A stretch of 64,000 bases of DNA, from NCBI GenBank assembly GCA_963082875.1, contig OY720103.1, forward strand, positions 7,564,001 to 7,628,000. Reading direction: 5' to 3'. A model generated the notes under the pieces. It had not been told where the DNA came from and made no database searches. It worked only from the letters and a program-made list of their open reading frames with translations. Each line of letters begins with the position of its first letter. Position 1 is the stretch's first letter. Both the position numbers and the translations under genes were made by a program. Below are positions 32,039-41,061 of this stretch, one piece after another. Origin of the DNA: Corella eumyota (taxonomy: Eukaryota > Chordata > Ascidiacea > Phlebobranchia > Corellidae).

Positions 32039-32156
32039 GGAAACGACAACGAACAAAGACTTGCTATTATATAGCCTTATAATTAATTCGATTTTCTTCT
32101 TAGTTGGTGTTGTTTTAAACTTGTTAATATTGCTCGAAATAATAAAAAAATGTTAA
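32016..32156 (+). CDS. small membrane-protein ORF with PPPY motif, copy 2
   Basis: 46 codons, overlapping the last 23 nt of rep in another frame. MDRPPPYEE at the start (PPxY), NKDLLLYSLIINS, hydrophobic segment IFFLVGVVLNLLILL, ending EIIKKC with a conserved terminal cysteine that could be lipidated. It pairs with 27230-27370 in fossil 1A: same length, 33 of 46 residues equal, 13 silent differences, both open. Short leader, single membrane pass and PPxY recall accessory exit or entry proteins; adenovirus protein VI and retroviral Gag use PPxY to bind NEDD4-type ligases. Function here is inference. Confidence 0.8.
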   Translation: MDRPPPYEETTTNKDLLLYSLIINSIFFLVGVVLNLLILLEIIKKC

Positions 32157-32305
32157 CCAAAAATTAACAAAAAGAGATACTTGTGACTTGACATCACAAA
32201 ATAAAACCAAAAATAAGAGAAGCCAGTCAGCCAAAGGACATAACCTAACCCAACATGTCCTAAAAAGAGGAAAAGAAGTCAAAAAAAGAAAAGAAAAAAA
32301 GAGAA

Positions 32306-32313
32306 TGACGTCA
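32306..32313. promoter_or_regulatory. TGACGTCA palindrome, copy 2
   Basis: Same CRE-type site and flanks as 27549-27556 in fossil 1A, in the gap between the convergent genes, 1 nt before the minus-strand ORF ends. Confidence 0.45.
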
Positions 32314-32466
32314 TCAAATTATGACTGGTATATTGACTCGGCTTAAAGCCGTCCAAGGGGCTCTTATTGTTTCTGCATCTGATCCGGTGCTGTTCCCCTC
32401 GAACACCATGATGCCTTTTCTTCTTCCGAATACTGTTACGTTATGGTAAATAGTTGGTAGTCTCAT
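32314..32466 (-). CDS. 50-codon minus-strand ORF, copy 2, unassigned
   Basis: MRLPTIYHNVTVFGRRKG is followed by FEGNSTGSDAETIRAPW, ending VNIPVII. It lies just downstream of the right PLA2 ORF on the same strand and converges with rep and the PPxY ORF, whose stop is 158 bp away. It may be a separate small gene or a remnant of a longer structural gene. I do not recognise it, and no second copy is present for comparison. Confidence 0.4.
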   Translation of the reverse strand: MRLPTIYHNVTVFGRRKGIMVFEGNSTGSDAETIRAPWTALSRVNIPVII

Positions 32467-32474
32467 AACATGGG

Positions 32475-33017
32475 TCAATTGCCCTGGATGTGCTGCCCCC
32501 CTCCTGTATTTTTTACCGCCGCCATCTTATTGGCCGGTTCATCTTCTGTCGAGTCGGGTTCAATTGATCTTTTCATATTTGGGAATGCTTTACTGTCAGG
32601 TATTAGTAATTCTTTTAGTCCGTTACTGTCCAGCCCCAAACTTGCTGCGTCTCGTTCGAACCTCGCCTTCTTACGTTTGTTGATACTTTTTTTAGCTGCC
32701 CAAGATAGGCCCGCTTCTCTTTCTTTTGTAATTGTCGGAGCAAATAAGCGTTTTGCCCGAAAGACAGCACCAGTAAAAGCGCTAGCAATGCCAGGGATAT
32801 TATTTGCACGATGAATAAATTTCTCGTCTGCACTGTTGTAATGAGTGTAAGCTCTTTGACCCAATCTGCTATATTCACTGTCGTGTTCTCTACAAGCGTC
32901 ATCCAACTTACTATTAGACGAGCCAGCTGCGTTAAATGGTCCACAATGAGGATAGCCCGGTATGGTCCAACCTCCAAGTTCTCCAGTAACTTTATGCCGC
33001 TTATTCGGTGGTGGCAT
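32475..33017 (-). CDS. VP1u-type phospholipase A2 protein, right end of copy 2
   Basis: 180 codons, open, reading inwards from the right hairpin. Starts MPPPNKRHKVTGELGGW. PGYPHCGPFN, LDDACREHDSEYSRLG (catalytic HD), SADEKFIHRA and VFRAKRLFAP are all kept. About 65 percent identical to the left protein, with abundant silent changes, so both were under selection in separately evolving viruses. It has a longer and different C-terminus (AAVKNTGGGQHIQGN). Overlaps the membrane ORF at 32615-32902. Confidence 0.88.
   Translation of the reverse strand: MPPPNKRHKVTGELGGWTIPGYPHCGPFNAAGSSNSKLDDACREHDSEYSRLGQRAYTHYNSADEKFIHRANNIPGIASAFTGAVFRAKRLFAPTITKEREAGLSWAAKKSINKRKKARFERDAASLGLDSNGLKELLIPDSKAFPNMKRSIEPDSTEDEPANKMAAVKNTGGGQHIQGN
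32615..32902 (-). CDS. overlapping small membrane-protein ORF inside the PLA2 gene (right)
   Basis: 95 codons starting MTLVENTTVNIADWV at 32902, the ATG equivalent to 28991 on the left. Hydrophobic segment NLFIVQIISLALLALLLVLS, then FGQNAYLLRQLQK, a basic tail (TNVRRRGSNE) and a stop close to the left equivalent. The frame stays open 25 codons further upstream, but the conserved start is chosen because it is the first ATG after the TATA box, 123 nt away in both copies. Confidence 0.82.
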   Translation of the reverse strand: MTLVENTTVNIADWVKELTLITTVQTRNLFIVQIISLALLALLLVLSFGQNAYLLRQLQKKEKRAYLGQLKKVSTNVRRRGSNETQQVWGWTVTD

Positions 33018-33018
33018 C

Positions 33019-33025
33019 TTATATA
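33019..33025 (-). promoter_or_regulatory. TATA box next to the right PLA2 start
   Basis: On the minus strand TATATAA ends 1 nt before the PLA2 ATG, mirroring 28868-28873. The distance to the membrane-ORF ATG is 123 nt on both sides. Confidence 0.7.
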
Positions 33026-33106
33026 TGATCGTTTTCTGTTTACCGGCCTGGCTTCACTAATTTCCCCGTAGAATTTTGGCGCGCCAGCCGGTCGTTTCGC
33101 CCACGT

Positions 33107-33159
33107 CTGACTCTACTATAGTACATACCTAAACCCTGTATGTACTATAGTAGAGTCAG
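33107..33159. repeat. right terminal hairpin of parvovirus-like copy 2
   Basis: Same 21-bp stem as the left hairpin with an 11-nt loop CCTAAACCCTG, which on the other strand reads CAGGGTTTAGG and so resembles the left loop. Inside it, GCGAAACGACCGGCTGGCGCG is shared with the left end in inverted orientation. Confidence 0.9.
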
Positions 33160-33661
33160 TAAGCCCTTTTACATGGGGCGTTTAATCGCGTTCCGAAACG
33201 GGTTGCGAACGCGACTCTCTCCTATTTTCGCTGACTCACGTATTTGAGAGAATTAAACGGATTCGAAACGCGTTGCGGGAACCCGTTCGTAGAATATTTT
33301 TCGTATAACAGCTTTTATGGAAGTTATTTTAATTACTTTTTTTAATAGTTTTACGACTGCCTGCTGGGAATGCTTTGAAAATGCAGCAGTTTCCCATAAA
33401 TTTCGTTTTAGTAGGCGAGAAACCGGCGATTGCCTGCTGTGGGCAGAGAATTTAAAGTAGGCTAAAGCAGTTAGGTTTCTTACAAATAAAAACTAGTTTT
33501 AAATATTTTTGTTTTAGGTTTTAGTTGACTTCTAAATAAAGTGTATTTGTAAGTATCTAGTACAAGTGCCTGTGTTTATACATAAACAGTTTTAGTGAAG
33601 CAATTAAGGAATATTACTTACCTAGCCAGCAACTTTTTAAGAAAGTTTTGTATTAAGATTT

Positions 33662-34830
33662 TATTAAATAAATAAAAGAAAATCTCCAACTTTTTGGAGT
33701 GCAGAATTTATTCAAAGTCTACTTGATGTAATGATTGAAAAAAATGTCCTCGGCCCTATTGATCGCAGGGGACAAAGAAATGACGTTATTTTTAAAGAAA
33801 TAGTGGATGAAATAAAAAAAATACATCCCCAATTCACACTTAACAGGTATAATACTGTTTCTTAAATTTTAAAACTTTTAGAAAAAAATATTAGAATTTA
33901 GACATGTTGTATTTACCCAAATTATAATATGTAGCCCAAATTATAATTTTCGTTATTCGTTTATTTTTAGCAACGATTGCAGAGAAAAATGGAAGGGGTT
34001 AAAGCGGTTGTATTACAACAAAATAAAGGATTTAAAAAAATCCGGGGCTAGTAGCCAACCAAGAAACTGGGTCCATTTCGATAAAATGGACCAATTATTA
34101 AAATCAAGGCCTAAATCTCAGGTGTTTTTATTTGCTTTTAAATAAATGTTTCACGTTAGCCTATTCAAAATGTAATTGTAATGTTACTTTAATCTTATGT
34201 AATTCATTAGGCATTAACTTCAAAGGATGTCGTGGATGCCTTTGAACAGGCAAACGAGGATCCGCCGGAATTTTTAGATTTAACTGCTGAAGAAGTAAAT
34301 CCCCAGGAAGGTAAATCATATTAAAAGTTTAATGTGTGCCTATGAGCCACAGGACTCTTCTTTTAATGTCCCACCTATTTCAATGTCGGAGCAACCTGGC
34401 ACATCGACTTCTGATCGACCAATGCCTACAACTCCTGATCAAACGGGTCCTTCGAGATCCGGCTCATCAAAAAAAAGGAGTCATAAAAGAAGTGGGTGCA
34501 TTTTTTTAAATACATATTTTGTGAAAAAGACATAATGAATTTTTAATTAAAAAGTTGATTTTTGTATATATATATTTTGTTTACTACTTAACATTTTGTT
34601 ATTTAGTTTTACAAAGCAATTTTCACCTAAAACATTAAACTGTGTCAGTGGGTTACCATTTCTTTTTTATTTTTCAGAAATCACCAGTGAGACCGACACA
34701 GAAATAATTAAATTTTTCAAGGAGCAGGCCGAAAAAGACCGAGAAGATGCTCAAGAAAATTGCGACTTGTATGAGCAACAGTCTGAAAAAGATAGGAAAA
34801 GTTTTGAAAAAATGTTTACATATATGGGCT
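33662..34830 (+). CDS. Myb/SANT-like DNA-binding protein of Harbinger C (5 exons)
   Basis: Exons by splice sites and coding: ~33662-33848 (FWSAEFIQSLLDVMIEKNVL, GPIDRRGQRNDVIFKEIVDE), 33971-34120 (DCREKWKGLKRLYYNKIKDL, NWVHFDKMDQLLKSRP), 34212-34310 (DVVDAFEQANEDPPEFLDL), 34353-34491 (serine/threonine-rich linker with a KKRSHKR basic patch) and 34678-34830 (acidic coiled coil EIIKFFKEQAEKDRED, ending MFTYMG). Introns begin GT and end AG. The trihelical Myb/SANT-like (MADF-type) domain spans exons 1-2 and binds terminal repeats in this family; the coiled coil probably contacts the transposase. The initiating codon is uncertain. No stop disrupts the exons, so this gene could still be intact. 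Confidence 0.7.
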
Positions 34831-35052
34831 AAATTTTTAAAAAATAGGTTATGCAGTATGTTTTTGTGTTTGTGTGATTTTTGGTTTAGTTTTTATTTTT
34901 CTTTTATTTTTCAGTGTTTTTTAATGCAGTAGTACCTCAAGTGTTTTTATTTTAAACTACCTTGCCGAAGAATACAAATTTTTTATTTTTTTAATCTTTT
35001 TTAATAAAATTTAGTGTTCAATTGGATTATTTATTTTATTTATATATATACT

Positions 35053-35480
35053 TTAACGAATACTGTACTGGCGAAGTGGTAAATTTGCAGTTACATAGTT
35101 TAATAAAGCATTTCTACACCTTGTACCTTCTGAATCAAGAACTGTACAAGGCCTTGTAGCTGGCTGGACTTGAGTGGTTTGCTCACTCAAGGTTGTAATT
35201 GGTGTGTTTTGTGCTTCACATATATTGTGCAATATGCAACACGCTGATATAATTGCCTTAGGAAACTTAATGTTGGTATCAATTTTTTTCCCAATTATTC
35301 TCCACCGTGCTTTTAACCTTCCGAAGCTATTCTCCACAGCTATTCGCACCGAGCGTGAAACTGATTCGAAACGCATTTCAACGCCCATGTTAAAGGGCTT
35401 ACTGTTGAGTGTCAGTGACGTCACAGAGCTAGCCGAACTTTGTGCGGCGCTCTGTGGATTTGGGAAAATTAGGTAAAAGA
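35053..35480 (-). pseudogene. HARBI1-like transposase C-terminal fragment, Harbinger C
   Basis: On the minus strand SVRIAVENSFGRLKARWRII holds the third catalytic acid (VENSFG). IISACCILHNICE and a C-terminal LLNYVTANLPLRQ end follow. Only the last third of a DDE_Tnp_4 transposase is present. The first two catalytic Asp blocks are missing because the element is truncated near 35480. A different clade from Harbingers A and B. Confidence 0.8.
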
Positions 35481-35580
35481 AATTATTGGAAGAGGCTTCT
35501 ATGGTAAAATTATTAGTGTTTAAAAAGCATAAATTAGTTTGTAATAAATCAAAACATGGTTAATAAAATTTTCTTTTTTA

Positions 35581-36235
35581 GGATCCACGAGCAAGTGTTG
35601 CACCATGGATAGGAGCCGGTTCTCGTGTTGAACCTAAACATTTTAATACGGAACATGTTAAAGGCAGTCTATTAAACTAGCCAACTTGTCAAAAAAATAA
35701 AAACGGTGACAAGAAAACAATATCCCAAGAGGAAATTTTAAATGCTCTGCATAACTATCATTTGGTAAGTCCGTTACACATAACTTTAAATTTTCCCGAA
35801 AGTTTCTCATAATAAATATATTCCACCATTAAATTACTATAAAGATACAACATTGTATTACCAGCAACACTTTATTTGTTATTTAATTAAAATATTAACT
35901 GCAAAAACTTTAAGGAATATTTCCATAAAAATTGGTATAGATGCCTTTTTACAAGGCTTTTGAAAAGATGAACAGATATAAAAATCATGTTTTTTAGTGT
36001 AATAAGGTATAAAAAGCATGTTTTTTTAAGTAATATATTGATAAACAATATATTTTTATTATGGCATTTTTTGTGCATTTTCGTTGCCCTCCTGGCATTT
36101 GTTATTACATAAAATTCTTGTTACGTCAAGGGAGTGAACGAGATCACGTCGATGGTCTCTTATCATTTGCAAAACAACTAAAGGTTTACATTTGTTATAT
36201 TGCCAGTCGGGTATGACAGAAATAAATATATACAA
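35581..36235 (+). pseudogene. C-terminal fragment of a repetitive SWIM/zinc-ribbon protein, copy 1
   Basis: 35585-35765 reads ASVAPWIGAGSRVEP ... EEILNALHNYHL, followed by a GTAAG donor. 36061-36230 reads MAFFVHFRCPPGICYYIKFL then LRQGSERDHVDGLLSF. The same two blocks occur in copy 2 (39391-39720). I recall this as part of a multi-copy animal family often annotated HMGXB3-like; the naming is uncertain. A stop interrupts near 35680. Confidence 0.45.
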
Positions 36236-36661
36236 CATGTGCATTAACTTTTGCAAATGTATGTTTATGTCAAGTATTTTAATATGATCTCGTTTGGGTA
36301 AACTAGCATTTTTTTTTCGTTAAACTTGATTAACACATATCATTTACAATAAGGTTGCCCACCACAGGAAAAAAGCGATGTTTTCCACTACAAAGGTATG
36401 CTGTACAAATAGAAAAAAGAAATATGGAACGTTGGGGGCAGTGTCGCTTGAAAATGGGAATTATTACATTCGGTTTGATAACTTCCATTTACACAAAAAA
36501 ACTAATTTTTGAAATAACTTTTCAAAACCTTAAATACTGTAAAAATATTAAAATTAATACTAGCACAGCGGAACAAACCAATGCAGTAGTGGCAAAAGAC
36601 AGTGTAATAACTTTTTATTATTTTAACTATTATTTGTGTACTTGCGCAATAAAATTTTAAG

Positions 36662-37330
36662 CCTAATTTTAGGTATTTAGCTGTATTTAAAGTAGTCAGC
36701 GTAACTCGCGTTACAGCGCGTAATTAAATGCACGCACTCCTTAGTTCGTTTTTGGCCGTTCACGTAATTCATTTTCTTTTTTAGTTCTGTACCAATTGAG
36801 CTTACTTGCGTTTTCATAATTTATTCCATTATAACCATTTCTTTCTGTATTCTATTTGAAAAAGTTGAATAAAACCTAATACAAATTGGTGACAGAATCG
36901 AGATGTCAGTCAACCCAACATTACAAGTTATTTTAAAAACATTAGTAGCTCAACAGAAGCAACAGCAAGATGCTATGGCACTGCAGCAAAAACAACAGCA
37001 AGAAGTCATCACCGCACAACAAAATCAAATTCAGACAAAATTGACATGTCATAAGCTATTTGACAAAAATGGGATCTTATATATTGGATGTCATGTTGCA
37101 AAATTTGGAATGTCATGTCAAGAAAATTCTAATAATATGTCGCAAAAAAATGAAATGTTATATGTTACAAAAATCCTAATGTCATGTCGCAAAAATTTAA
37201 TTGTTATGTTCAATGATATATAATATACACTAGATGGCCAACTTGCCAAAATAAAGTGAAGCCTACCATGGAGAACGGAGATTAAGCCCAAAAAGCCATT
37301 GTCGGGTATAGAAGAACACACATTTTTTCT
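36662..37330 (+). mobile_element. LTR-retroelement fossil: LTR end, leader and gag start
   Basis: LTR-like DNA ends near 36882 (AATAAAACCTAATACA). It is followed by ATTGGTGACAGAATCGAG, which resembles a retroelement leader and primer-binding site, and an ORF at 36903 starting MSVNPTLQVILKTLV with a glutamine-rich run, as in Gypsy-type gag starts. Only the first part of gag is present. It lies between two fragments of the SWIM-protein family. Broken, incomplete. Confidence 0.45.
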
Positions 37331-37433
37331 AGTTAAATGTCGATTTTTTTAATCAAGATTCAAAATTTTTAAATACTTTTTATTTACATACGCGTAAAAA
37401 TTATTACAACATGTTGTTGTTAAAAAATTAGAC

Positions 37434-37779
37434 AAAAATAATGGATATATTTATGGTTTTTAGTTCAGGTTTGTTAGCACCAATTCACATAAAAAAACAT
37501 ATTGACAACACAGCAATATGCAAAAATGAAAATTGCGAGGCTATTTTAAAGCAGGGAAGAGGTATTAATAAAGGAATGGAATGTCACCACCTCAAGGCAG
37601 TACAATTTGACAAAAATAATGGATATATTTATGGTTTTTAGTTCAGGTTTGTTAGCACCAATTCACATAAAAAAACATATTGACAACACAGCAATATGCA
37701 AAAATGAAAATTGCGAGGCTATTTTAAAGCAGGGAAGAGGTATTAATTAAGGAATGGAATGTCACCACCTCAAGGCAGT
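37434..37779. repeat. 173-bp direct tandem duplication
   Basis: 37434-37606 and 37607-37779 are almost identical. They duplicate the part of the SWIM-protein gene encoding CKNENCEAILKQGRGINKG. A recent local duplication. Confidence 0.9.
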
Positions 37780-39740
37780 ACAATTTGCCGATTTTACTGA
37801 ACAACCATGTGTGTTAACCGTTCCTTACCTATGGCAGATGCAAGAACTAGGAATTATCTCTAATGAATCGGCAAAATCATTGCTGGCCTTAAAGACTGAG
37901 GCAGAAGTTAGTAAAACCCCACTTGTAGTAAAGGCAGATTTTGCTGGTTTAGGTTACTTCAGTCGCTATACCTATTATTCAGTTTTCTGCAAAGTTAAAA
38001 GATATTACTCGAAGTTGGGCAGAGTTCGTGTGACTTTTGATACTGAAAACTTATTTTGGTCTTGTTCTTGTCCCAATTCAAGTCAGTTTAGATCATGCTG
38101 TCATATTTTTTGTCCAAGTGGTTCAACTTTGAAATAGAAAAAAATGATTTGGTTTGCTGCAGTTATTGACTAGAAGTTAGATATTTTTAAAGTTTTAAGC
38201 CTCGCAGTAACTTAGTGGATTGTAAGAAAAACTAGTACAGTTGTTTAATTTTATTTTCAAATGGTTTATAGTAATAAATAGGTGTTGTTATATTAACAAC
38301 ACTAAATATATACAATAGAAAAAAGAGCAGTGTAAGTATGAATGATGCGAAAGAAATGGAGTACTTAATAAAAGGAAAGTAAATTTCAAAAAATGTGCGA
38401 ATTGTTACAGAAAATCCTCCAGAACATTTGTTCCAACAGAACAAAATTGCCCGTCGTGTAAAGGAGAACTAAATGTGGGTTTTAAAAAGCAGGCAACTGT
38501 ATCAGTTAACAAAATATGGAGCGGTAAATAGTAATTTAAATTGTTAATAAATTATAAAGCTTATCATTCTAAAGGAAAATAATTTTTTTTAGTTACTTGG
38601 ACTTAAATTTCCATAGCATCATTTTTAATTTAGGAATTTCTGCTTCGTTAAAGTATGTTCATTGTGTAAATTTAAAGTCCGGTTTCAAGAACATAATTCT
38701 GGTTTTCATAATTATAATAATGCTATTTTTCTTACAAATGAACTTTGTTTGTATTTGATCAAGGGACTGCACGTACTCAGTTTAATGTGCCAAAGATGCA
38801 CTTTACCATTAAAAAAGTTAATTGTTATTTTAATTTATATTTATTATTTTTTAAATCAAGCAACATGTTGATACGGAAAGACATTTGAAAATTATCTTTC
38901 AACAAAAAATACCCATATCAGATATAAGAAATGGACGGTGGCACTTTTGTGCCCTACAAAACATTAATTATAACTTTTCATGTTTGAAATGTGGTTTTCA
39001 TCCTAAAATTTTAATTGGAGATGGGAATTGGTCAAATTGCTGTAAAAGACCATCTAAATAATAATTTTAATGTAAAAAAAACTTAATAATTAGGTAATTA
39101 TCGTTTAGTTAAACTAAATGTTCAAACTATTTTATCTGGGTAATAGCAAATTAATCCTTTAGCTGATGCTATTGATGAGGTTGAAAATGTGCCTTCTCCA
39201 TTAACAATTGGGAGGCTTGAATGGAATGCACAAGTGAAATAATTGGTCGTGGTTTAACTTATACCACAGCTGTACACAAATTTATGTAAATATCTTACAA
39301 AGCAGTTACATAATAAAGCTGGGTTTTTGTATGACAATGTCTTAAATAGACCTTTAATCCCCTTTTTACCTTAGGAATTGTTGCAAATCCGTGGAAATTG
39401 GCTACAAGACCATAGCTCCATGGATTGGAGATTCTTGCCGGATATCTGACGAGGTGCCTAGCACAGAACATAAAAAGGGAAAGGTACTAAATTGTTCTAA
39501 GTCTCTTACAAATGGAGAAGGTAATGAAATTTCTCAGAAAGAAATTTTGGTAGCGCTTCACAAAATAAGAGGTTTATTTGTATGTTAATAAATATAATTT
39601 CTGCAATTTTTTTTATATATAATCTTGAGGAGGAATAATTCACTTTCGCTGCCAACATGGAATTTGTTATTACATAAAAACTTTATTAAGGCATGAAAGT
39701 GCAAGGGACTACATTGATGGGATTTTGGGTCTTAAGCAGA
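37434..39740 (+). pseudogene. repetitive SWIM/zinc-ribbon protein (HMGXB3-like?), copy 2, decayed
   Basis: Parts in order: a cysteine pair stretch (CKNENCEAILKQ, in the duplicated segment), MECHHLKAVQF, a ~110-codon open part 37754-38137 with a SWIM-type signature (FWSCSCPNSSQFRSCCH), a CxxC piece at 38430 (TEQNCPSCKGEL), 38650-38770 (CSLCKFKVRFQEHNSGFHNY), 38960-39060 (CLKCGFHPKILIGDGNWSNC), 39391-39590 (TIAPWIGDSCRISDEV ... QKEILVALHKIR) and 39640-39720 (HFRCQHGICYYIKTLLRHES). SWIM and CxC modules bind zinc and usually DNA or protein. Frame changes and stops show it is dead. Family name recalled from memory. Confidence 0.45.
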
Positions 39741-39940
39741 GGCCTATAGTATTTATTTCAAATACTATTTAATTCTTGCTTTTTTTGTTGGTGAAAACAG
39801 AGTCAAATCCTGTTTTTTGAAATTTTTTTTACAATGCAAACTAATCCTACAGTACCTTAAAATAACAGTTATTACAAAAACACTAATTAACATTAACAAC
39901 ACAATAAAGTATTTGTAACAATATTTACAAAATCAATTAT

Positions 39941-40174
39941 TTAAGACAAAAAATCATCACGAAAGAGCTTTAAGAAACTTCCTTTTATGTAGAGCAAGTG
40001 GCCTTCTAAGTCCCGACTCAAACAAGGTGAGGTCCTAATAACGTTGAGTATACGGCTTCCTTTTGCTTTTAAGCTGTGAGGTAGCGCTTTTAAAATTTTG
40101 CTTTCAAAATCCAGACCCTGTTTAGGAATCGATTCTATTTTGATCGGTGCTTCGGATTGCTCCTTAAAAGTCAA
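39941..40174 (-). pseudogene. unassigned ORF of a repetitive family
   Basis: 77 codons, minus strand. Upstream residues read AYNQRLQQYLTFKEQ, then KILKALPHSLKAKGSRIL and GHLLYIKGSFLKLFRDD. The pattern (coiled part, then LP.SL..KG..IL..I) resembles C-termini of unnamed proteins repeated in invertebrate genomes. I cannot assign it to a family with confidence. Confidence 0.25.
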
Positions 40175-40369
40175 ATACTGTTGAAGTCTTTGGTTATAGG
40201 CAAGTACTTTTTATTGTACACTCAAAAAATTCCAACATAGCTAAAAAAGAAACTTTGCGACCGCATCATCTTTTTAATTTTATGTTTAACCTAGCGTTAT
40301 ACCAACACTAGTAATATTGACGAGTTATTTATTTAATTTAAAAATTATGTTTTAGTCATATAAAACGAT

Positions 40370-40461
40370 TTTCAGAAGTGAGATTCCAACCCATGCCTCC
40401 ATTCGGAGACCAGAAGATTTTATCTAGAGTCTGGCGCCTTAGACCACTTGGCCATCCTGAC
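40370..40461 (-). pseudogene. tRNA-Leu-like gene with CTA in the anticodon position
   Basis: On the minus strand GTCAGGATGGCCAAGTGG starts a tRNA-Leu. The anticodon stem CCAGA/TCTGG encloses a loop CT-CTA-G and an ~8-nt insert where tRNA-Leu(CAA) genes carry an intron. The variable arm GTCTCCGAATGGAGGC is typical of Leu. The T loop reads GGTTGGAATC: the conserved C56 is changed and a T-stem pair is lost, and the first acceptor pair is mismatched. Probably a pseudogene derived from tRNA-Leu(CAA). Confidence 0.75.
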
Positions 40462-40990
40462 ACATTTTTATTACAGTTATATTAATTAAAATTTACAGAA
40501 AATATTGCAGTAAATGGCTATTTCCGTTCAACCAGGGGCGGCATTACAAAACTTGTTAAATTAATGATACGTGTGGCAAATTTATTAAATAGAAATATTT
40601 TTATTTAACAAATATAAACACTGAATTGAAAATATTACTAAATTTATTTTTAAATGCGTCGGGATCGTTTAGAAGAACAAATTTGCTTAGTCTGATTTTA
40701 AATCCAACATCACATCATCACGCGAACATAAATCTACTAGAATATATAATTATACCGGGAAAACAAATTTAAAGTTTCATTGTAAAGAGTTAAAAGCATT
40801 TGAGGCACCTAATAGAATTGAAAAAAATACGTTAAAGCTTGCCAGCAAATTAATAGCAATTTCATTAAAAATCATAAAAAAAGTAAGGTGAACTCGTGCA
40901 AACTTATCCAAAATAAGCTACTTTTGGTGTTTTTTAGATTTTGGTGTTGTGTTTTCATTAGGATATTTTTCGAATTCGTCTGGTTTACAA

Positions 40991-41061
40991 GTGTTGAACA
41001 GAAGTCGAACCCGAAACTAGTGTTTGGAAGGAAACAATACTAACTGTTACACCATCGACGC
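40991..41061 (-). pseudogene. tRNA-Gly(UCC)-like relic
   Basis: On the minus strand GCGTCGATGGTGTAACAG (A box), an anticodon loop CTTCCAA and GGGTTCGACTT (B box) align with tRNA-Gly(UCC). The anticodon and acceptor stems have several mismatches. Likely a pseudogene or the head of a tRNA-derived repeat. Confidence 0.6.

Larger units (their letters stand above)
28733..33159 (+). mobile_element. parvovirus-like element copy 2, hairpin to hairpin
   Basis: 4427 bp bounded by identical-stem hairpins in inverted arrangement. Inside: PLA2/VP1u gene (+), short capsid gene (+), stem-loop, rep (+), PPxY ORF (+), then on the minus strand a 50-codon ORF and a second PLA2/VP1u gene facing inwards. Length and content fit a parvovirus genome. 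The two PLA2 genes are too different from each other (about 65 percent protein identity) to be ordinary terminal repeats of one genome, so the right end may come from another lineage. Looks close to whole, with about two or three breaks. Young. Confidence 0.85.
33160..35480 (+). mobile_element. PIF/Harbinger transposon C, right end missing
   Basis: Directly after the viral hairpin comes TAA (33160-33162, a likely 3-bp target site), then GCCCTTTTACATGGGGCG, a terminal-repeat-like start. A Myb/SANT-like gene on the plus strand and a transposase fragment on the minus strand converge, as in many Harbingers. The right terminal repeat is not found. The element is cut near 35480, where another repeat begins. 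Confidence 0.7.

Noticed and set aside
25549-33159. Cluster as a Polinton or other large DNA virus
   Set aside because: No polymerase B, integrase, protease or packaging ATPase. Gene set and size fit a parvovirus-like genome.
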